NCBI GenBank assembly: GCA_013287135.1
Contig: JABDEK010000039.1
Location: forward strand, 1 to 37,030
Source: Acidobacteriota bacterium
GTDB taxonomy: Bacteria > Acidobacteriota > Terriglobia > Acidiferrales > UBA7541
Length of the DNA stretch: 37,030 bases
Reading direction: 5' to 3'
The notes under the pieces are model-generated. The model worked only from the letters and a program-made list of their open reading frames with translations, was not told where the DNA came from and ran no database searches. Position 1 is the stretch's first letter; each line of letters starts with the position of its first letter. This document shows, piece after piece, positions 10,654 through 19,970 of this stretch. The position numbers and the translations under genes were made by a program.

Positions 10654-12168
10654 TCAGCGAATTTCAATCAAGAATAATGATTTAGGAGGCAGTGTGAGGT
10701 CAATCGTCCCGTTCTTGATTTTTTCGATATGCGCAGGGGGCAACGCCGCCGCCTTCTTCAGTTCAGCGTATTGTCGAAGAGTTGGAAATGCGGGATCGCC
10801 CATTGCGTGATACGCAGGAAGCGGCGAACCTATTTCGGCATCAACTTCACTGATCTCCGCTTGGCGACCTGATTTCAATTGCTTGAGATGAATCGTCATA
10901 TTCACGGTGCGGTCGGGATCGTCAGGCAGTGAGAAGTTCCAGACCGCCAACGCAAGCGAGCCGTCGGCACGGCGCGTAACCAGCATGGAATCGGAAGCTA
11001 CGTCGACTCTTTGATCGCCGAGGTGATGCATCAATTTGAAGGCGTTAAAAACCGGCTTGGGAACACCTCCCTCCGCCAACAATCCGAACCCGCCGTAGAA
11101 AGGTTTTTTAATTACGCCCTGCTCCTCGAATACATCTGAAAATGTCCAGTAGCTCATTATGTCGACGAGCCCATCGCACTGGCGAATGGTATCGCCCAGC
11201 CAGGGGCCCATGAAGGCGGAATCTTCCACCTTGGGATTGTTATCGTAAACCGCGTTCACTTCAGACCAGATCAAAGGAAGATCGGGCTTCGCGGAAGACT
11301 TGATCTGGTTGTGGACTTTGTCCACAGCACTACAAATCATTTTGTTTAGCGGGATGGGTTTATCGGTGCCGAAAACGTCGTGCGAAGTGTCATTGCCGTA
11401 AACGTGGGTGGAGACAAAATCCACCGGAATTTTGTTATCGGCGCAGTGGCGGATGAAGCGATCTACCCAGGCAGCTTGAGCCGTTGCTGGTCCTCCCACG
11501 CGGAGGCCAGGGCTTACACTTTTCAATGCAGCAGCAGTGACGTCGTACAAATGGTAGTACGTGGCTTCTTTAGGATCGCCTGTCCAGAAATCGATATTGG
11601 GTTCGTTCCAAACTTCAAAATACCACTTAGAGACTTCGTCAATTCCGTAGCGATCTACCAAGTGTTTTGCGAAGGCTGAAATCATCGCGCCCCAGCGATC
11701 GTAATCCTTGGGCGGCGAGACATTTTGCTTGTACCAGAAGGGATGAAGATTGTTTGCCGCCGCAAGTTTCTTGGGCATGAAACTTAGCTCCACAAAAGGC
11801 CGCAGGTGGTTTTGCAGCAGGCCATCGTAGATCTGATCGACGTAGGAGAAGTTGTAAACCGGACTTCCTGCGGCGTCTTCGTCGTAAAAACCCACTTCAT
11901 CGTGGAAAATTGCATGAAAGCGAACATACTGAAAATCGGTGATGGATTTAACTTCGCGTAAATCATCGCGGTAGCTCTGGCGCAAACTGAGGATGGCGCG
12001 ACCGGAGCCGAACATTTGCTCCCAAAAATGGGGGAAGGGATGAGAAGGACCCTGTGTGTCCACCTCGACCACTTCGGGTGCAGGAGCGGCTTGCGCCTTC
12101 ACCCCACGCACATCGGCGCATAGAAGTGAAACGCTCAGCAGACACGCGTAGCAGAATGTTTTTTTCAC
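10654..12168 (-). CDS. Secreted GH39-like glycoside hydrolase (beta-xylosidase/beta-glycosidase type)
   Basis: This is a predicted retaining glycosidase with a TIM-barrel core. The acid/base Glu is in YFEVWNEPN (about residue 189) and the nucleophile Glu in LIWSEVNAVYDN (about residue 303), the arrangement of family GH39 in clan GH-A. The GTG start at 12168 is chosen because it gives a clean signal peptide (VKKTFCYACLLSVSLLC, then cleavage near VKAQ-AAP). An in-frame ATG at 12219 would add 17 charged residues. About 80 C-terminal residues look like a small beta-sandwich. The gene follows the TonB receptor by under 90 nt on the same strand, which suggests one operon for import and cleavage of an oligosaccharide. 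The substrate is not evident; a GH5/GH30 relative is a weaker alternative. Confidence 0.82.
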   Translation of the reverse strand: MKKTFCYACLLSVSLLCADVRGVKAQAAPAPEVVEVDTQGPSHPFPHFWEQMFGSGRAILSLRQSYRDDLREVKSITDFQYVRFHAIFHDEVGFYDEDAAGSPVYNFSYVDQIYDGLLQNHLRPFVELSFMPKKLAAANNLHPFWYKQNVSPPKDYDRWGAMISAFAKHLVDRYGIDEVSKWYFEVWNEPNIDFWTGDPKEATYYHLYDVTAAALKSVSPGLRVGGPATAQAAWVDRFIRHCADNKIPVDFVSTHVYGNDTSHDVFGTDKPIPLNKMICSAVDKVHNQIKSSAKPDLPLIWSEVNAVYDNNPKVEDSAFMGPWLGDTIRQCDGLVDIMSYWTFSDVFEEQGVIKKPFYGGFGLLAEGGVPKPVFNAFKLMHHLGDQRVDVASDSMLVTRRADGSLALAVWNFSLPDDPDRTVNMTIHLKQLKSGRQAEISEVDAEIGSPLPAYHAMGDPAFPTLRQYAELKKAAALPPAHIEKIKNGTIDLTLPPKSLFLIEIR

Positions 12169-12252
12169 GGAAGTTTTCCCCAGGATAAAGCTCCGCTGGC
12201 GTGAGAGAAATTGTACCATCTCTCGCCCACGCCCGCAGTCCTAGCGACTCAG

Positions 12253-15200
12253 TTAGAAAACGAACCGGCCTTCGAGCTCAATCACGCGTCCGGCGAGTCC
12301 GCTTGTCGCGATTCCGAAGTTCGGATTGGCGATGGGCTGGCACAGCGGCGGATTTCCAACGCAATTGTTGCCGTAGGAGATCGTTGTGGAGTTGCTTTGA
12401 AACGTAAACGGCGCGAGATTCAGTTTGTTGAACGCATTGTAGATATTCATACGCAACTGAATCTTGGATGTTTCGCCCACGAACTTCATCGGAGGCAAGC
12501 CGAAGTTCTTCACGAAGCTGAAATCGAATTGGCTGAAACGCGGACCGCGCTCGTTGTTGCGTTTAAAGGCGGGGAAGCCGGATGTCGCCACGTCGTAGTA
12601 GTAGGTCGAGCCGTTCGGGAAATTAGAACCCGAAGGCGGCGGGAGAAAGGCGTTCGTGTCCGAGTTGTTCTTTGGTTCGTGGAGCACCGCAACCGGGCGA
12701 AGCGGGCAGATCGTCGCGGACCCAAGCGTGATGTTGCAATTATTGGTGGCTACCGGCGTCCACGGGAATCCGGAATGGAATTGGAAGTCTCCGTTTACTT
12801 CCCAGCCGCCTAAAATTCTTCCCTGCCAGTCGTCGCGATTTCTGAAGATCGGGAGATCCCAGAGACCGACAACACGCAGGTTGTGGGTAGCGTCGTAGTC
12901 GGAGGGACCTCGCTCGGTAGAGAGAACGGTCGGATAGGTCTGGTTGGTACCGTAGCCAGGGCCCTCCGAGGAGACTTCGTCGATCGACTTGCTATAGGTG
13001 TACAGGAAGTCCACCAACACGCCGTTACGGAAGTTGTGTTTAACTTCCGTGTTGAGCGCATTGAAATTTGCATTGGTGTCGGGGGTGTATTGAAAGACGG
13101 CTCCGATTAACGGGCTTGGCTCTTGGTAGAAGTACTGCAAATTCTTGATTCGAAGCAAGCCATGGCTGCTGCTGCCTTGGTAGCCCACGGTCGCAACCCA
13201 GTTTGCCGGCAACGCGTACTGGACATCCAACGAATACAAGTAAACGTACGGGTTAGTGAAGTTTGCCGGGTTGGCGTAAACATTTGGCGCGCCGCCGCCC
13301 GGCCCGATGATCGGCAAATTGGTTGCAGGATTAAGACCAAGGGCTAGAGCCGTATTATTCGGGAAACTCAGCGGGTTCCGCGGATTCGTTCCCAGCGCGT
13401 ATAGGAAGTCCGAATTGATCGCAGCTCCGGGACCTCCGCAACACAGTCCGTAGCTGGCCACGAATGGCGGATTGTCGCGGGTGTTATCGAATGAGACGTT
13501 GTCGTAGGCGTCGTAAGCGATTCCGAAACCGCCGCGCACGACCGCGTTATTGTGGAAGCGTTCTGGGCTCCACGCGAAGCCGATCCGGGGCGCGAAGTTG
13601 TTGTAGTCGGGGTTATACATGCGGCGCGGGTTTACTGCTACCGCGTTCAAAAGACCGGTGATCGGGCTAGCTCCGGGCACGATATTCGCCAAACGATTGT
13701 CGGCATCCGTCGGTGGGGAATCGAAATCCCATCGCAGACCCACGTTGATGGTCAGGTTCGGCCGGAATTTCCAATCATCCTGGACGAAGAGGCCATAGTC
13801 TGTTCTGCGATACGCTCGTTGCGAGCTTGGTGGGCCCCCGGTAAGCGGATTGACTTCGACTGCTTGGAAGACCGGTGTGCCGTTCGCAAAATTCCAAGGT
13901 TGCTGGAATACGACGTCGGGGCGGCCGCCGCCCAGTAGGTCATCGTTGTCCTGCAAGCGGGCGACTTCAAAGCCGAAGTGAAAGGAGTGCTGGTTGTAAA
14001 CATGCGACAGCACGTCACGGAATGCGAACGTATTCTCAGCGTAGATACCAGGAGTATTGTCACCTTGCGCCGCGCCGTAAACGATTCGTTGCCCCAACGG
14101 TAGAGCGTTTTGTATTTCAGTTCTCGGAATCGCCCAGTTGATCTGCGGATTCGCAGCGATATCGTTGAATGCCCAGCGAGTAAAGTTGAAGCGGGCTTCA
14201 TTGACGGTGGTCGGAGAAAAATTGAATACCCATCCGAGGAATCCCGAAGGAGTAAAGCGATCGGAATTATAGTCAGCCATCGGCCGGCCCTGTGCGCTAG
14301 CGTCTGCAGCCAGTTGGGTGTATTTGGTGAAGAACGTGTTTACTGAGAAAACGCTGCGGCCCATATTGTAGTCGACGCGGGCATTGTATTGATTCCCCGT
14401 GGTGTTCTGAGGCAAGAAAATCTCTGCGAATTCAAACTCCGGAACGGTTGTAAGCCCGCCTCCGCATTGTATGTTGTTCATGCAAGTACCCGTGGTCGTG
14501 CCAGGGAGGTACGTCCCGTAGGTGCCGGTGGGAGATCCGATATTCACTGCGTTGCCAACCAATTGACAGGGCACCGGGAAATTTGCGCAACTCGCCGGCA
14601 ACACTTCTTTAACCCGTGGAGCCGTGCCGGGGTCGGTCAAAGTTACGTCCACCGGAGAGCCAGCCGGGCTGTAAGAAGCGATCAGCGAGCGGAACTGCGG
14701 CGTATCGACCCACTGGTCCTGGAAAATCGAGTTGTTATCGCGTAATCCTTCATAGTTGAAAAAGAAAAACAGTTTGTTCTTGATGATCGCGCCGCCCAGG
14801 TTTCCACCGAACTGACGGTAGGCGTTATCGTCCCGGACCTTGGGATTGTCTGTATTGGCTCCAAAATTGAATCCGTTGTACTTGTTGTAGGCGTTTAGGC
14901 CAGGATCCTGATACTGGAAGAAACCTGCGCCGTGAAACTGGTTCGTTCCGGATTTTGTTACCGTCTTTATGTGCGCGCCCGAGGAACGGCCGTCAGCCGC
15001 ATCGTAATCATTGGCGAGAACCGTGATTTCCTGAACTGACTCAATGCTCGGCGTAATCACGGCGGCGCCGCCCCACTGCAAGCTGTTCACGCTCACGCCG
15101 TCGATGGTGTAATCGTTCGCGGTAATGCGCTGGCCGTTCGCACTAATAGGAATCTGATTTTCCGTTTGAAAGATCGCCGTATTGGATCCGCCAGGTCCGC

Positions 15201-15819
15201 CAGTTCCGCCATTCGAGCCAGGGCCGTTGGGAAAGCCGGCGGATCTGCCGTCGCCGCCCCGTGCGCCGTCGCCGAAGATGCCCGGAGCTAGACGGAGAAG
15301 TTCATAAGGATCGCGGCTAAAAGACGGTAGCCGTTGAACCTCTTGGTTGGTCAAAGTGCTTTCGATATTTGCTTCTTCTGTTTGAAGGTCGGGTAAGTTA
15401 GCCGCGTTCACAGTCACCGACTGATTGACCTGGCCGACGGTCAGCGCTACATCCACGGTTTTTGGAAGTTCGCCGGTCACTTGCACGTGGGTTGAAATGT
15501 TCTTTTCGAATCCCTTGGCCTCAACCGTCAGCGTGTAGGTCGCGGGGGCCACTTCATTGAATTGATAGAAGCCTTCCGCACTTGTGGTAGTGCTCTTCGA
15601 AACTTGCGTGGCCTCGTCGGTGAGCGCAACGTTCGCGCCCTGAACCGTCGCACCCTTGGCGTCGGTTACTGTCCCCTGGACCTTCGCTTCGAACTGCGCT
15701 TGGGCGTTCGAGGCCAAGAAAACCAGCAGCAGCGCCGGGATCGCCAACCGCAGTAGAGCAAACGCACACTTCGATCGTGCGTACTTGCACGAAAATGCGA
15801 CAAAGTTCAAATCTCTCAT
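12253..15819 (-). CDS. TonB-dependent receptor with N-terminal carboxypeptidase-regulatory domain (Oar-like)
   Basis: This 1188-residue outer-membrane protein probably imports oligosaccharides. A signal peptide ends near SNAQAQ (about residue 41). An Ig-like carboxypeptidase-regulatory domain follows at about 45-135 (VQGTVTDAKGATVQGANV to YTLTVEAKGFE). The plug domain includes ISANGQRITANDYTIDGVS and the IESVQEITVLANDYDAADGRSSGAHI segment. The remainder is a beta-barrel ending in the terminal Phe (EGRFVF) expected of outer-membrane proteins. A Gly-rich stretch lies at about 185-210. GAGG lies about 9 nt before the ATG. This architecture is greatly expanded in Acidobacteriota. It is first in a likely operon with the GH39 gene and diverges from the LacI-type regulator. 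Confidence 0.93.
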   Translation of the reverse strand: MRDLNFVAFSCKYARSKCAFALLRLAIPALLLVFLASNAQAQFEAKVQGTVTDAKGATVQGANVALTDEATQVSKSTTTSAEGFYQFNEVAPATYTLTVEAKGFEKNISTHVQVTGELPKTVDVALTVGQVNQSVTVNAANLPDLQTEEANIESTLTNQEVQRLPSFSRDPYELLRLAPGIFGDGARGGDGRSAGFPNGPGSNGGTGGPGGSNTAIFQTENQIPISANGQRITANDYTIDGVSVNSLQWGGAAVITPSIESVQEITVLANDYDAADGRSSGAHIKTVTKSGTNQFHGAGFFQYQDPGLNAYNKYNGFNFGANTDNPKVRDDNAYRQFGGNLGGAIIKNKLFFFFNYEGLRDNNSIFQDQWVDTPQFRSLIASYSPAGSPVDVTLTDPGTAPRVKEVLPASCANFPVPCQLVGNAVNIGSPTGTYGTYLPGTTTGTCMNNIQCGGGLTTVPEFEFAEIFLPQNTTGNQYNARVDYNMGRSVFSVNTFFTKYTQLAADASAQGRPMADYNSDRFTPSGFLGWVFNFSPTTVNEARFNFTRWAFNDIAANPQINWAIPRTEIQNALPLGQRIVYGAAQGDNTPGIYAENTFAFRDVLSHVYNQHSFHFGFEVARLQDNDDLLGGGRPDVVFQQPWNFANGTPVFQAVEVNPLTGGPPSSQRAYRRTDYGLFVQDDWKFRPNLTINVGLRWDFDSPPTDADNRLANIVPGASPITGLLNAVAVNPRRMYNPDYNNFAPRIGFAWSPERFHNNAVVRGGFGIAYDAYDNVSFDNTRDNPPFVASYGLCCGGPGAAINSDFLYALGTNPRNPLSFPNNTALALGLNPATNLPIIGPGGGAPNVYANPANFTNPYVYLYSLDVQYALPANWVATVGYQGSSSHGLLRIKNLQYFYQEPSPLIGAVFQYTPDTNANFNALNTEVKHNFRNGVLVDFLYTYSKSIDEVSSEGPGYGTNQTYPTVLSTERGPSDYDATHNLRVVGLWDLPIFRNRDDWQGRILGGWEVNGDFQFHSGFPWTPVATNNCNITLGSATICPLRPVAVLHEPKNNSDTNAFLPPPSGSNFPNGSTYYYDVATSGFPAFKRNNERGPRFSQFDFSFVKNFGLPPMKFVGETSKIQLRMNIYNAFNKLNLAPFTFQSNSTTISYGNNCVGNPPLCQPIANPNFGIATSGLAGRVIELEGRFVF

Positions 15820-15971
15820 TTGCGATTACCTCGGCGAGTTAGGTTGGTGAAGCTGGGAATCCAAATCGTAACTAGATGAACGGGTTTTGGTGAACTGGGA
15901 GATGGGAACTTTGGGCCGAAATCCGAACTGGGCAGCCTGTCTGAGTAGGCCAAGAACCACACCCCGTTTCA

Positions 15972-15990
15972 TTTACTTAATCGATTTATC
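15972..15990. promoter_or_regulatory. LacI-type operator candidate between TonB receptor and regulator
   Basis: TTTACTTAATCGATTTATC has the central palindrome AATCGATT, which fits the AANCGNTT core common to LacI/GalR operators. It matches the site at 19936-19954 at 15 of 19 positions. It lies in the divergent intergenic region, 153 nt from the receptor ATG and 125 nt from the regulator ATG. Confidence 0.6.
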
Positions 15991-16114
15991 TAGGACTGGG
16001 CGAATTTGTAGCACCCCGTTCACGGCCCTGTCAACAAGAATTGTTAATGCGATGTATCAGAATTATGAATATGAACTTCTTGCGACCCTGCCGCTCGCTG
16101 TGCCACACTCCCGC

Positions 16115-17176
16115 ATGCCTCGGAAGAAGTTTGAGCCCTCCGCCAACTCCAGCGAGCGCCCGGCCGTCAGCCTGAAGACTTTAGCCCGTCACCTGGACCT
16201 TTCCACCGCGACGGTTTCAGTAGTTTTAAACGGCGCCCGGGGATCGGCGGCAATACCTCAATCCACGAAAGACAGAGTGTTTGCAGCCGCCGAGAAGCTG
16301 AAATACCGGCCACACTTCGTAGCGCGCTCTTTGCGCAAGCAACGCACATTCACTATCGGAGTGGTTGTGCCGGAAGTGAGTGAAGGCTATGCCGCCCTGG
16401 TAATGAGTGGAATCGAAAATCAACTGCTTCAAAGCGGCTATTTTTATTTTGTAGCAAGCCATCGGCACAAAGCCGACTTGCTGCGCGAGTGCGCGACCTC
16501 TCTGCTGGGCCGTTCAGTGGATGGTCTGATTGCCGTGGACACTCAGTGGAAGCATAGGATCTCCATACCGGTCGTCTCTGTCTCGGGACACGAGGAAGTT
16601 GAGGGCGTAACAAACATTCTCTTGGATCACTCCGCAGCGACCTCCATTGCGATCGAACACCTGGTAGGGCTTGGGCACCGAAACATCGCATGCATCAAAG
16701 GACAAGCTTTCAGCTCTGATACCGAAGTGCGTTGGCAGTCGGTGAAAAAGGCGTGTAACAAGTGGAACGCTCCGTTTGATCATGATTTAACAGCCCAATT
16801 GACTGGCGATTCTTCGTCTCCTGAGATGGGATATGCGGCCACTCGCTCGATTATCTCTAAGGGCAAACCCTTCACAGCTCTGTTCGCATTTAACGATATT
16901 TCAGCTATCGGAGCGATTCGAGCTTTGAGAGAGGCCGGACTGCAGGTGCCGCAAGATGTCTCGGTCGTGGGGTTCGACGACATTCTTAGCGCTGCGTTTC
17001 AAAATCCTTCCCTAACCACCGTGCGACAACCTCTTCTGAAAATGGGAGAAATCGCGGCAGAACTCGTGGTGCGCCAGATTGAAGATGCGAGCAGGAAGGA
17101 TCCAACCGAGGCCATTGTTCTTCAACCAGAATTAGTGATACGCGAATCCACCGGCCCAGCGCGATTGAAGTTGTAA
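16115..17176 (+). CDS. LacI/GalR-family transcriptional regulator
   Basis: This sugar-responsive DNA-binding protein has 353 residues. The N-terminal helix-turn-helix VSLKTLARHLDLSTATVSVVLNG and the hinge segment KDRVFAAAEKLKYRPHFVARSL are at about residues 17-70. A periplasmic-binding-protein-like sensor domain follows, with ILLDHSAATSIAIEHLVGLGH and FNDISAIGAIRALREAGL, ending in VSVVGFDDI. The ATG at 16115 places the HTH at the usual distance; the frame is open upstream to 15887 but those residues are not LacI-like. It is divergent from the TonB receptor and followed closely by the MFS gene. It probably binds the AANCGNTT-type sites nearby and may control its own gene. Confidence 0.9.
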   Translation: MPRKKFEPSANSSERPAVSLKTLARHLDLSTATVSVVLNGARGSAAIPQSTKDRVFAAAEKLKYRPHFVARSLRKQRTFTIGVVVPEVSEGYAALVMSGIENQLLQSGYFYFVASHRHKADLLRECATSLLGRSVDGLIAVDTQWKHRISIPVVSVSGHEEVEGVTNILLDHSAATSIAIEHLVGLGHRNIACIKGQAFSSDTEVRWQSVKKACNKWNAPFDHDLTAQLTGDSSSPEMGYAATRSIISKGKPFTALFAFNDISAIGAIRALREAGLQVPQDVSVVGFDDILSAAFQNPSLTTVRQPLLKMGEIAAELVVRQIEDASRKDPTEAIVLQPELVIRESTGPARLKL

Positions 17177-17258
17177 ACCTGCGATTGCGGGTGTGCCTAT
17201 CGGCGCATTCGTTCCTGTGATACAAATTCCAGACGTACACCAAGCAGATCGGCGGGTG

Positions 17259-18482
17259 ATGCACAAAAACCCTAAGCTCGCGGCTTCTCGATATTTGGTG
17301 TTGCTCGTACATCTCGGATTCATTCTCACCGGGATCGTAACCACCTTATTGGGGCCTTTGCTCCCGACGCTGGCAACTCAGTGGAGCTTGAAGGACGCTC
17401 GCTCGGGTGACTTTTTCCTGGCTCAGTTTCTTGGCTCGCTTATCTGCGTGATTATATGCGGGCGTTTGCTGCGGGTTCGAGGCTTTCGGTTCTGTTTTAC
17501 TGCGAGCTTTGCGCTTATGGCTATCGGTCTCGCGTGCCTGGGCCGCGGTTCGTGGATCGCGGGACTCGTCTCGGTTTTCGTTTACGGTTGCGGGCAAGGC
17601 TTTAGCATTGGCGCGACCAACTTATGGGTCGGTGAGTCCAATCCGTCGCGTCGCGCTAGCGCCCTAAGCCTGGTGAACTTTTCGTGGACGATCGGTGCGC
17701 TCGTGTCCCCTTCGCTGGTGGCCTTAGGCGATAAGACTCATCGCATTCGGCTGGTCGTTTTCGCGCTGTCGCTGGTCGCCGGACTTCTGACTCTCGCATT
17801 TTCAGTTTCGAACTTCGAGACCGCGCGAATGCCTGAAAAAGATGAGCTGAAATTCGATCCGGTATTGAAGATTTCGAAAATGTTCGCGAATCAAACCGCC
17901 ATTGTTTTCGGTCTAGTCTTCTTTTTGTATGTAGGCACAGAAAATTCAGTTTCAGGCTGGGTCGCCACCTATGCCCGGCGGATTCAAGTCTCGCAAGACG
18001 ATGTGTGGGCCTTGATGCCTTCGTTCTTCTGGGCTGCTTTGCTGGCGGGACGCCTCTTAGTGCCGCTTATTCTGCGGCGCTTGCATGATTTGAAACTGCT
18101 TCGCGCGTCTTTGGCCGTCGCAGTTGTCGGTTGTGTGTTGCTGCTTTATGCCGCAAAACTCCAGGTTGTCGCGGCAGCGTGTGTGCTATGTGGCGCAGGT
18201 TTTGCTGGAGTTTTTCCGATTGCCATGTCGTACCTTTCAGCTCACTGCGGGACTGAAAATCGGGAACTTGCGGGGGTCGTTCTAGCTTGCGGAGGATTAG
18301 GAGGCGGTGTACTGCCTTGGCTCATTGGCATCGTTTCCAGTTCGTTTGGGAGCTTAAGAGCCGGACTCCTAATCCCTTTGCTCGGAACGATTTTCTTGAT
18401 TCTGATCAGTCTGATTCCGTCGTCGGCGCTAAACGCTCGGTTCGGCGGTGCCAAACTGCGAACGGAACCGCTTCGCAAATGA
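17259..18482 (+). CDS. Major facilitator superfamily sugar transporter (FucP/GlcP-like)
   Basis: This inner-membrane permease has about 12 hydrophobic helices in two six-helix halves, separated by a charged loop near residues 190-215 (FETARMPEKDELKFDP). The FGLVFFLYVGTENSVSGWVATY segment and the overall pattern resemble fucose/glucose:H+ symporters of the FHS group. The start is uncertain: ATG 17259 puts helix 1 about 10 residues in, while a GTG at 17193 gives 22 more residues; neither has a good ribosome site. The gene follows the LacI-type regulator on the same strand. It likely moves the sugar released by the locus hydrolases across the inner membrane. Its stop is only one nucleotide from the convergent glucanase gene. 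Confidence 0.87.
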   Translation: MHKNPKLAASRYLVLLVHLGFILTGIVTTLLGPLLPTLATQWSLKDARSGDFFLAQFLGSLICVIICGRLLRVRGFRFCFTASFALMAIGLACLGRGSWIAGLVSVFVYGCGQGFSIGATNLWVGESNPSRRASALSLVNFSWTIGALVSPSLVALGDKTHRIRLVVFALSLVAGLLTLAFSVSNFETARMPEKDELKFDPVLKISKMFANQTAIVFGLVFFLYVGTENSVSGWVATYARRIQVSQDDVWALMPSFFWAALLAGRLLVPLILRRLHDLKLLRASLAVAVVGCVLLLYAAKLQVVAAACVLCGAGFAGVFPIAMSYLSAHCGTENRELAGVVLACGGLGGGVLPWLIGIVSSSFGSLRAGLLIPLLGTIFLILISLIPSSALNARFGGAKLRTEPLRK

Positions 18483-18483
18483 G

Positions 18484-19767
18484 TTAGCCCGGCTGGAACA
18501 CTCGATCCATGGCGCGTCGTACGTCTGGTGAGCGGCCAAACCATCGCCATACATTGCCGGACCGTAAATTTTCAGCGCTTAAGAGCGTAATGCCTTGGTC
18601 TATGCCGATCACGTCCGAATTAACCCATAGCGTCTGCGGATTGAAAGCGTCTGCGAAACCGTATCGGCCATAAATATATTCCCCAAACTGTTCGCGCATG
18701 TAACGCAGTGCGGGCAAACAAATTTCAGGAGCGAACATGAGGGAACCACCCGCCGCGCAGGGAACTATGCTGCCGTCCAAGTCACGTCGGGAAATGGGAT
18801 TTCCCCATACTACATAGCCGATATTGCTGTCAGAAACGGTGATGCCCCACAGATCGGGGGAATAGTTCGGGTATAGGCTGCGGAGATCGAGACAGTAGGC
18901 GCGATGCGCGTAAGTCGCTGTCACGGAATTTTGGAAGTAATCGATATGGAAGGGTGGGCCGTCGCGTAGGCCCGCGAAAGAAAACCAGGCTTGCGAATAT
19001 TGGTGGGTGAAAAGTGGTCCGCGGCCGTAGAACTTGTAGCCGGCATATTCGATCGGCTGGCGATCGAAACGATACCAGGAAGACACCGGAATCGGAGAGG
19101 TGGGTGAACCGATTCCCAGAAGATACAAAATGTTCTCCTCATCGTAGGCGGCCCACTCAGAACGTATGGGGCCCCTTTCCGGATACCAGCCCATGTGCAA
19201 CAAGCCCGTGCGCTCGTCCATCATCCACGCAAAATCCACTCGCTCATAAAGCCCGGACGTCAAATCGGAAATCTCGGCATCCTCCCGATAGTATCGCTGC
19301 GCGGTCAAAACACCGCCGAGCATCAGGGCCGTATCCATGGTGGAAAGCTCAGAGTTCCACACACGGTCACCGCTCTTGCGATTTACGAAATGGTAGTACC
19401 AGCCGCGTACGTGCTCTTGCTGGTATGCCAAATGGCGTAGGCAAGAGCGTACTCGTTCGCGAACCTCATCGGGATTCTTCCAGCGCCTTTCTGCGGCAAT
19501 GCAGAATGCCGTGAGAGCAAAGCCCGTCAGCGCGGTGCTTGCTACATCCAGATGCCGCCCTGCGATAGCAGTGCCGTTGGCTCGTGCGCGGTCCAGGACA
19601 AGTCCCGTATGCGGATCTCCTTGTTCCCAGAAGTAAAGAAATGCGCGGCGAGACAAATCTTCCAGGAAGGCGTCATCGGACTCGGATCGTCCGTTTCTTA
19701 AGGGGGATAAAGCTGGAATAGCCGCTGCGGCCAATGAAAGAAAATTCCTGCGCGAGAGGGTTTTCAT
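18484..19767 (-). CDS. Tat-exported glucoamylase-like domain protein (GH144-type beta-1,2-glucanase candidate)
   Basis: This is a 427-residue exported hydrolase. The N-terminus MKTLSRRNFLSLAAAAIP is a twin-arginine signal. The mature part is an (alpha/alpha) barrel of the type called glycoamylase (PF10091), with landmarks RAFLYFWEQGDPHTGLVLDRA, STMDTALMLGGVL, AAYDEENILYLLGIGSP, YGRGPLFTHQYSQAWFSF and GITVSDSNIGY. Characterised members of this fold in GH144 cleave beta-1,2-glucan, so that activity is a reasonable hypothesis, not a demonstrated one. It is convergent with the MFS gene and divergent from the SIMPL/GH15 pair, sharing with them the operator-like site at 19936-19954. Confidence 0.85.
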   Translation of the reverse strand: MKTLSRRNFLSLAAAAIPALSPLRNGRSESDDAFLEDLSRRAFLYFWEQGDPHTGLVLDRARANGTAIAGRHLDVASTALTGFALTAFCIAAERRWKNPDEVRERVRSCLRHLAYQQEHVRGWYYHFVNRKSGDRVWNSELSTMDTALMLGGVLTAQRYYREDAEISDLTSGLYERVDFAWMMDERTGLLHMGWYPERGPIRSEWAAYDEENILYLLGIGSPTSPIPVSSWYRFDRQPIEYAGYKFYGRGPLFTHQYSQAWFSFAGLRDGPPFHIDYFQNSVTATYAHRAYCLDLRSLYPNYSPDLWGITVSDSNIGYVVWGNPISRRDLDGSIVPCAAGGSLMFAPEICLPALRYMREQFGEYIYGRYGFADAFNPQTLWVNSDVIGIDQGITLLSAENLRSGNVWRWFGRSPDVRRAMDRVFQPG

Positions 19768-19935
19768 TAGCTCAACGACACCCGGTGATATGTACAGATA
19801 TGCATTCCGTCAGGTTCGTCCCAATTAAAAATGCGAGCGCAGTTTCGTACTTCTCTTGGAGTTTTTCAAGATACAAGGTTATATTGATGACCTGTGCGCT
19901 CGTCGAGCATAAGAAACTGAATGATGCAATATGTC

Positions 19936-19954
19936 TTAACTTAACCGATTAACC
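19936..19954. promoter_or_regulatory. LacI-type operator candidate upstream of SIMPL-GH15 and the GH144-like gene
   Basis: TTAACTTAACCGATTAACC contains AACCGATT inside the near-perfect palindrome TTAACCGATTAA and matches the 15972-15990 site at 15 of 19 positions. It ends 16 nt before the ATG of the SIMPL gene, where a bound repressor could block transcription, and lies 169 nt upstream of the divergent glucanase ATG. Confidence 0.6.
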
Positions 19955-19970
19955 TGAGCGAAAGGTGTCT

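Noticed and set aside
10678-10690. Third copy of ATTTAGGAGGC as a ribosome site
   Set aside because: It lies on the plus strand inside the 3' end of the minus-strand GH39 gene and is followed by no real gene; probably chance.
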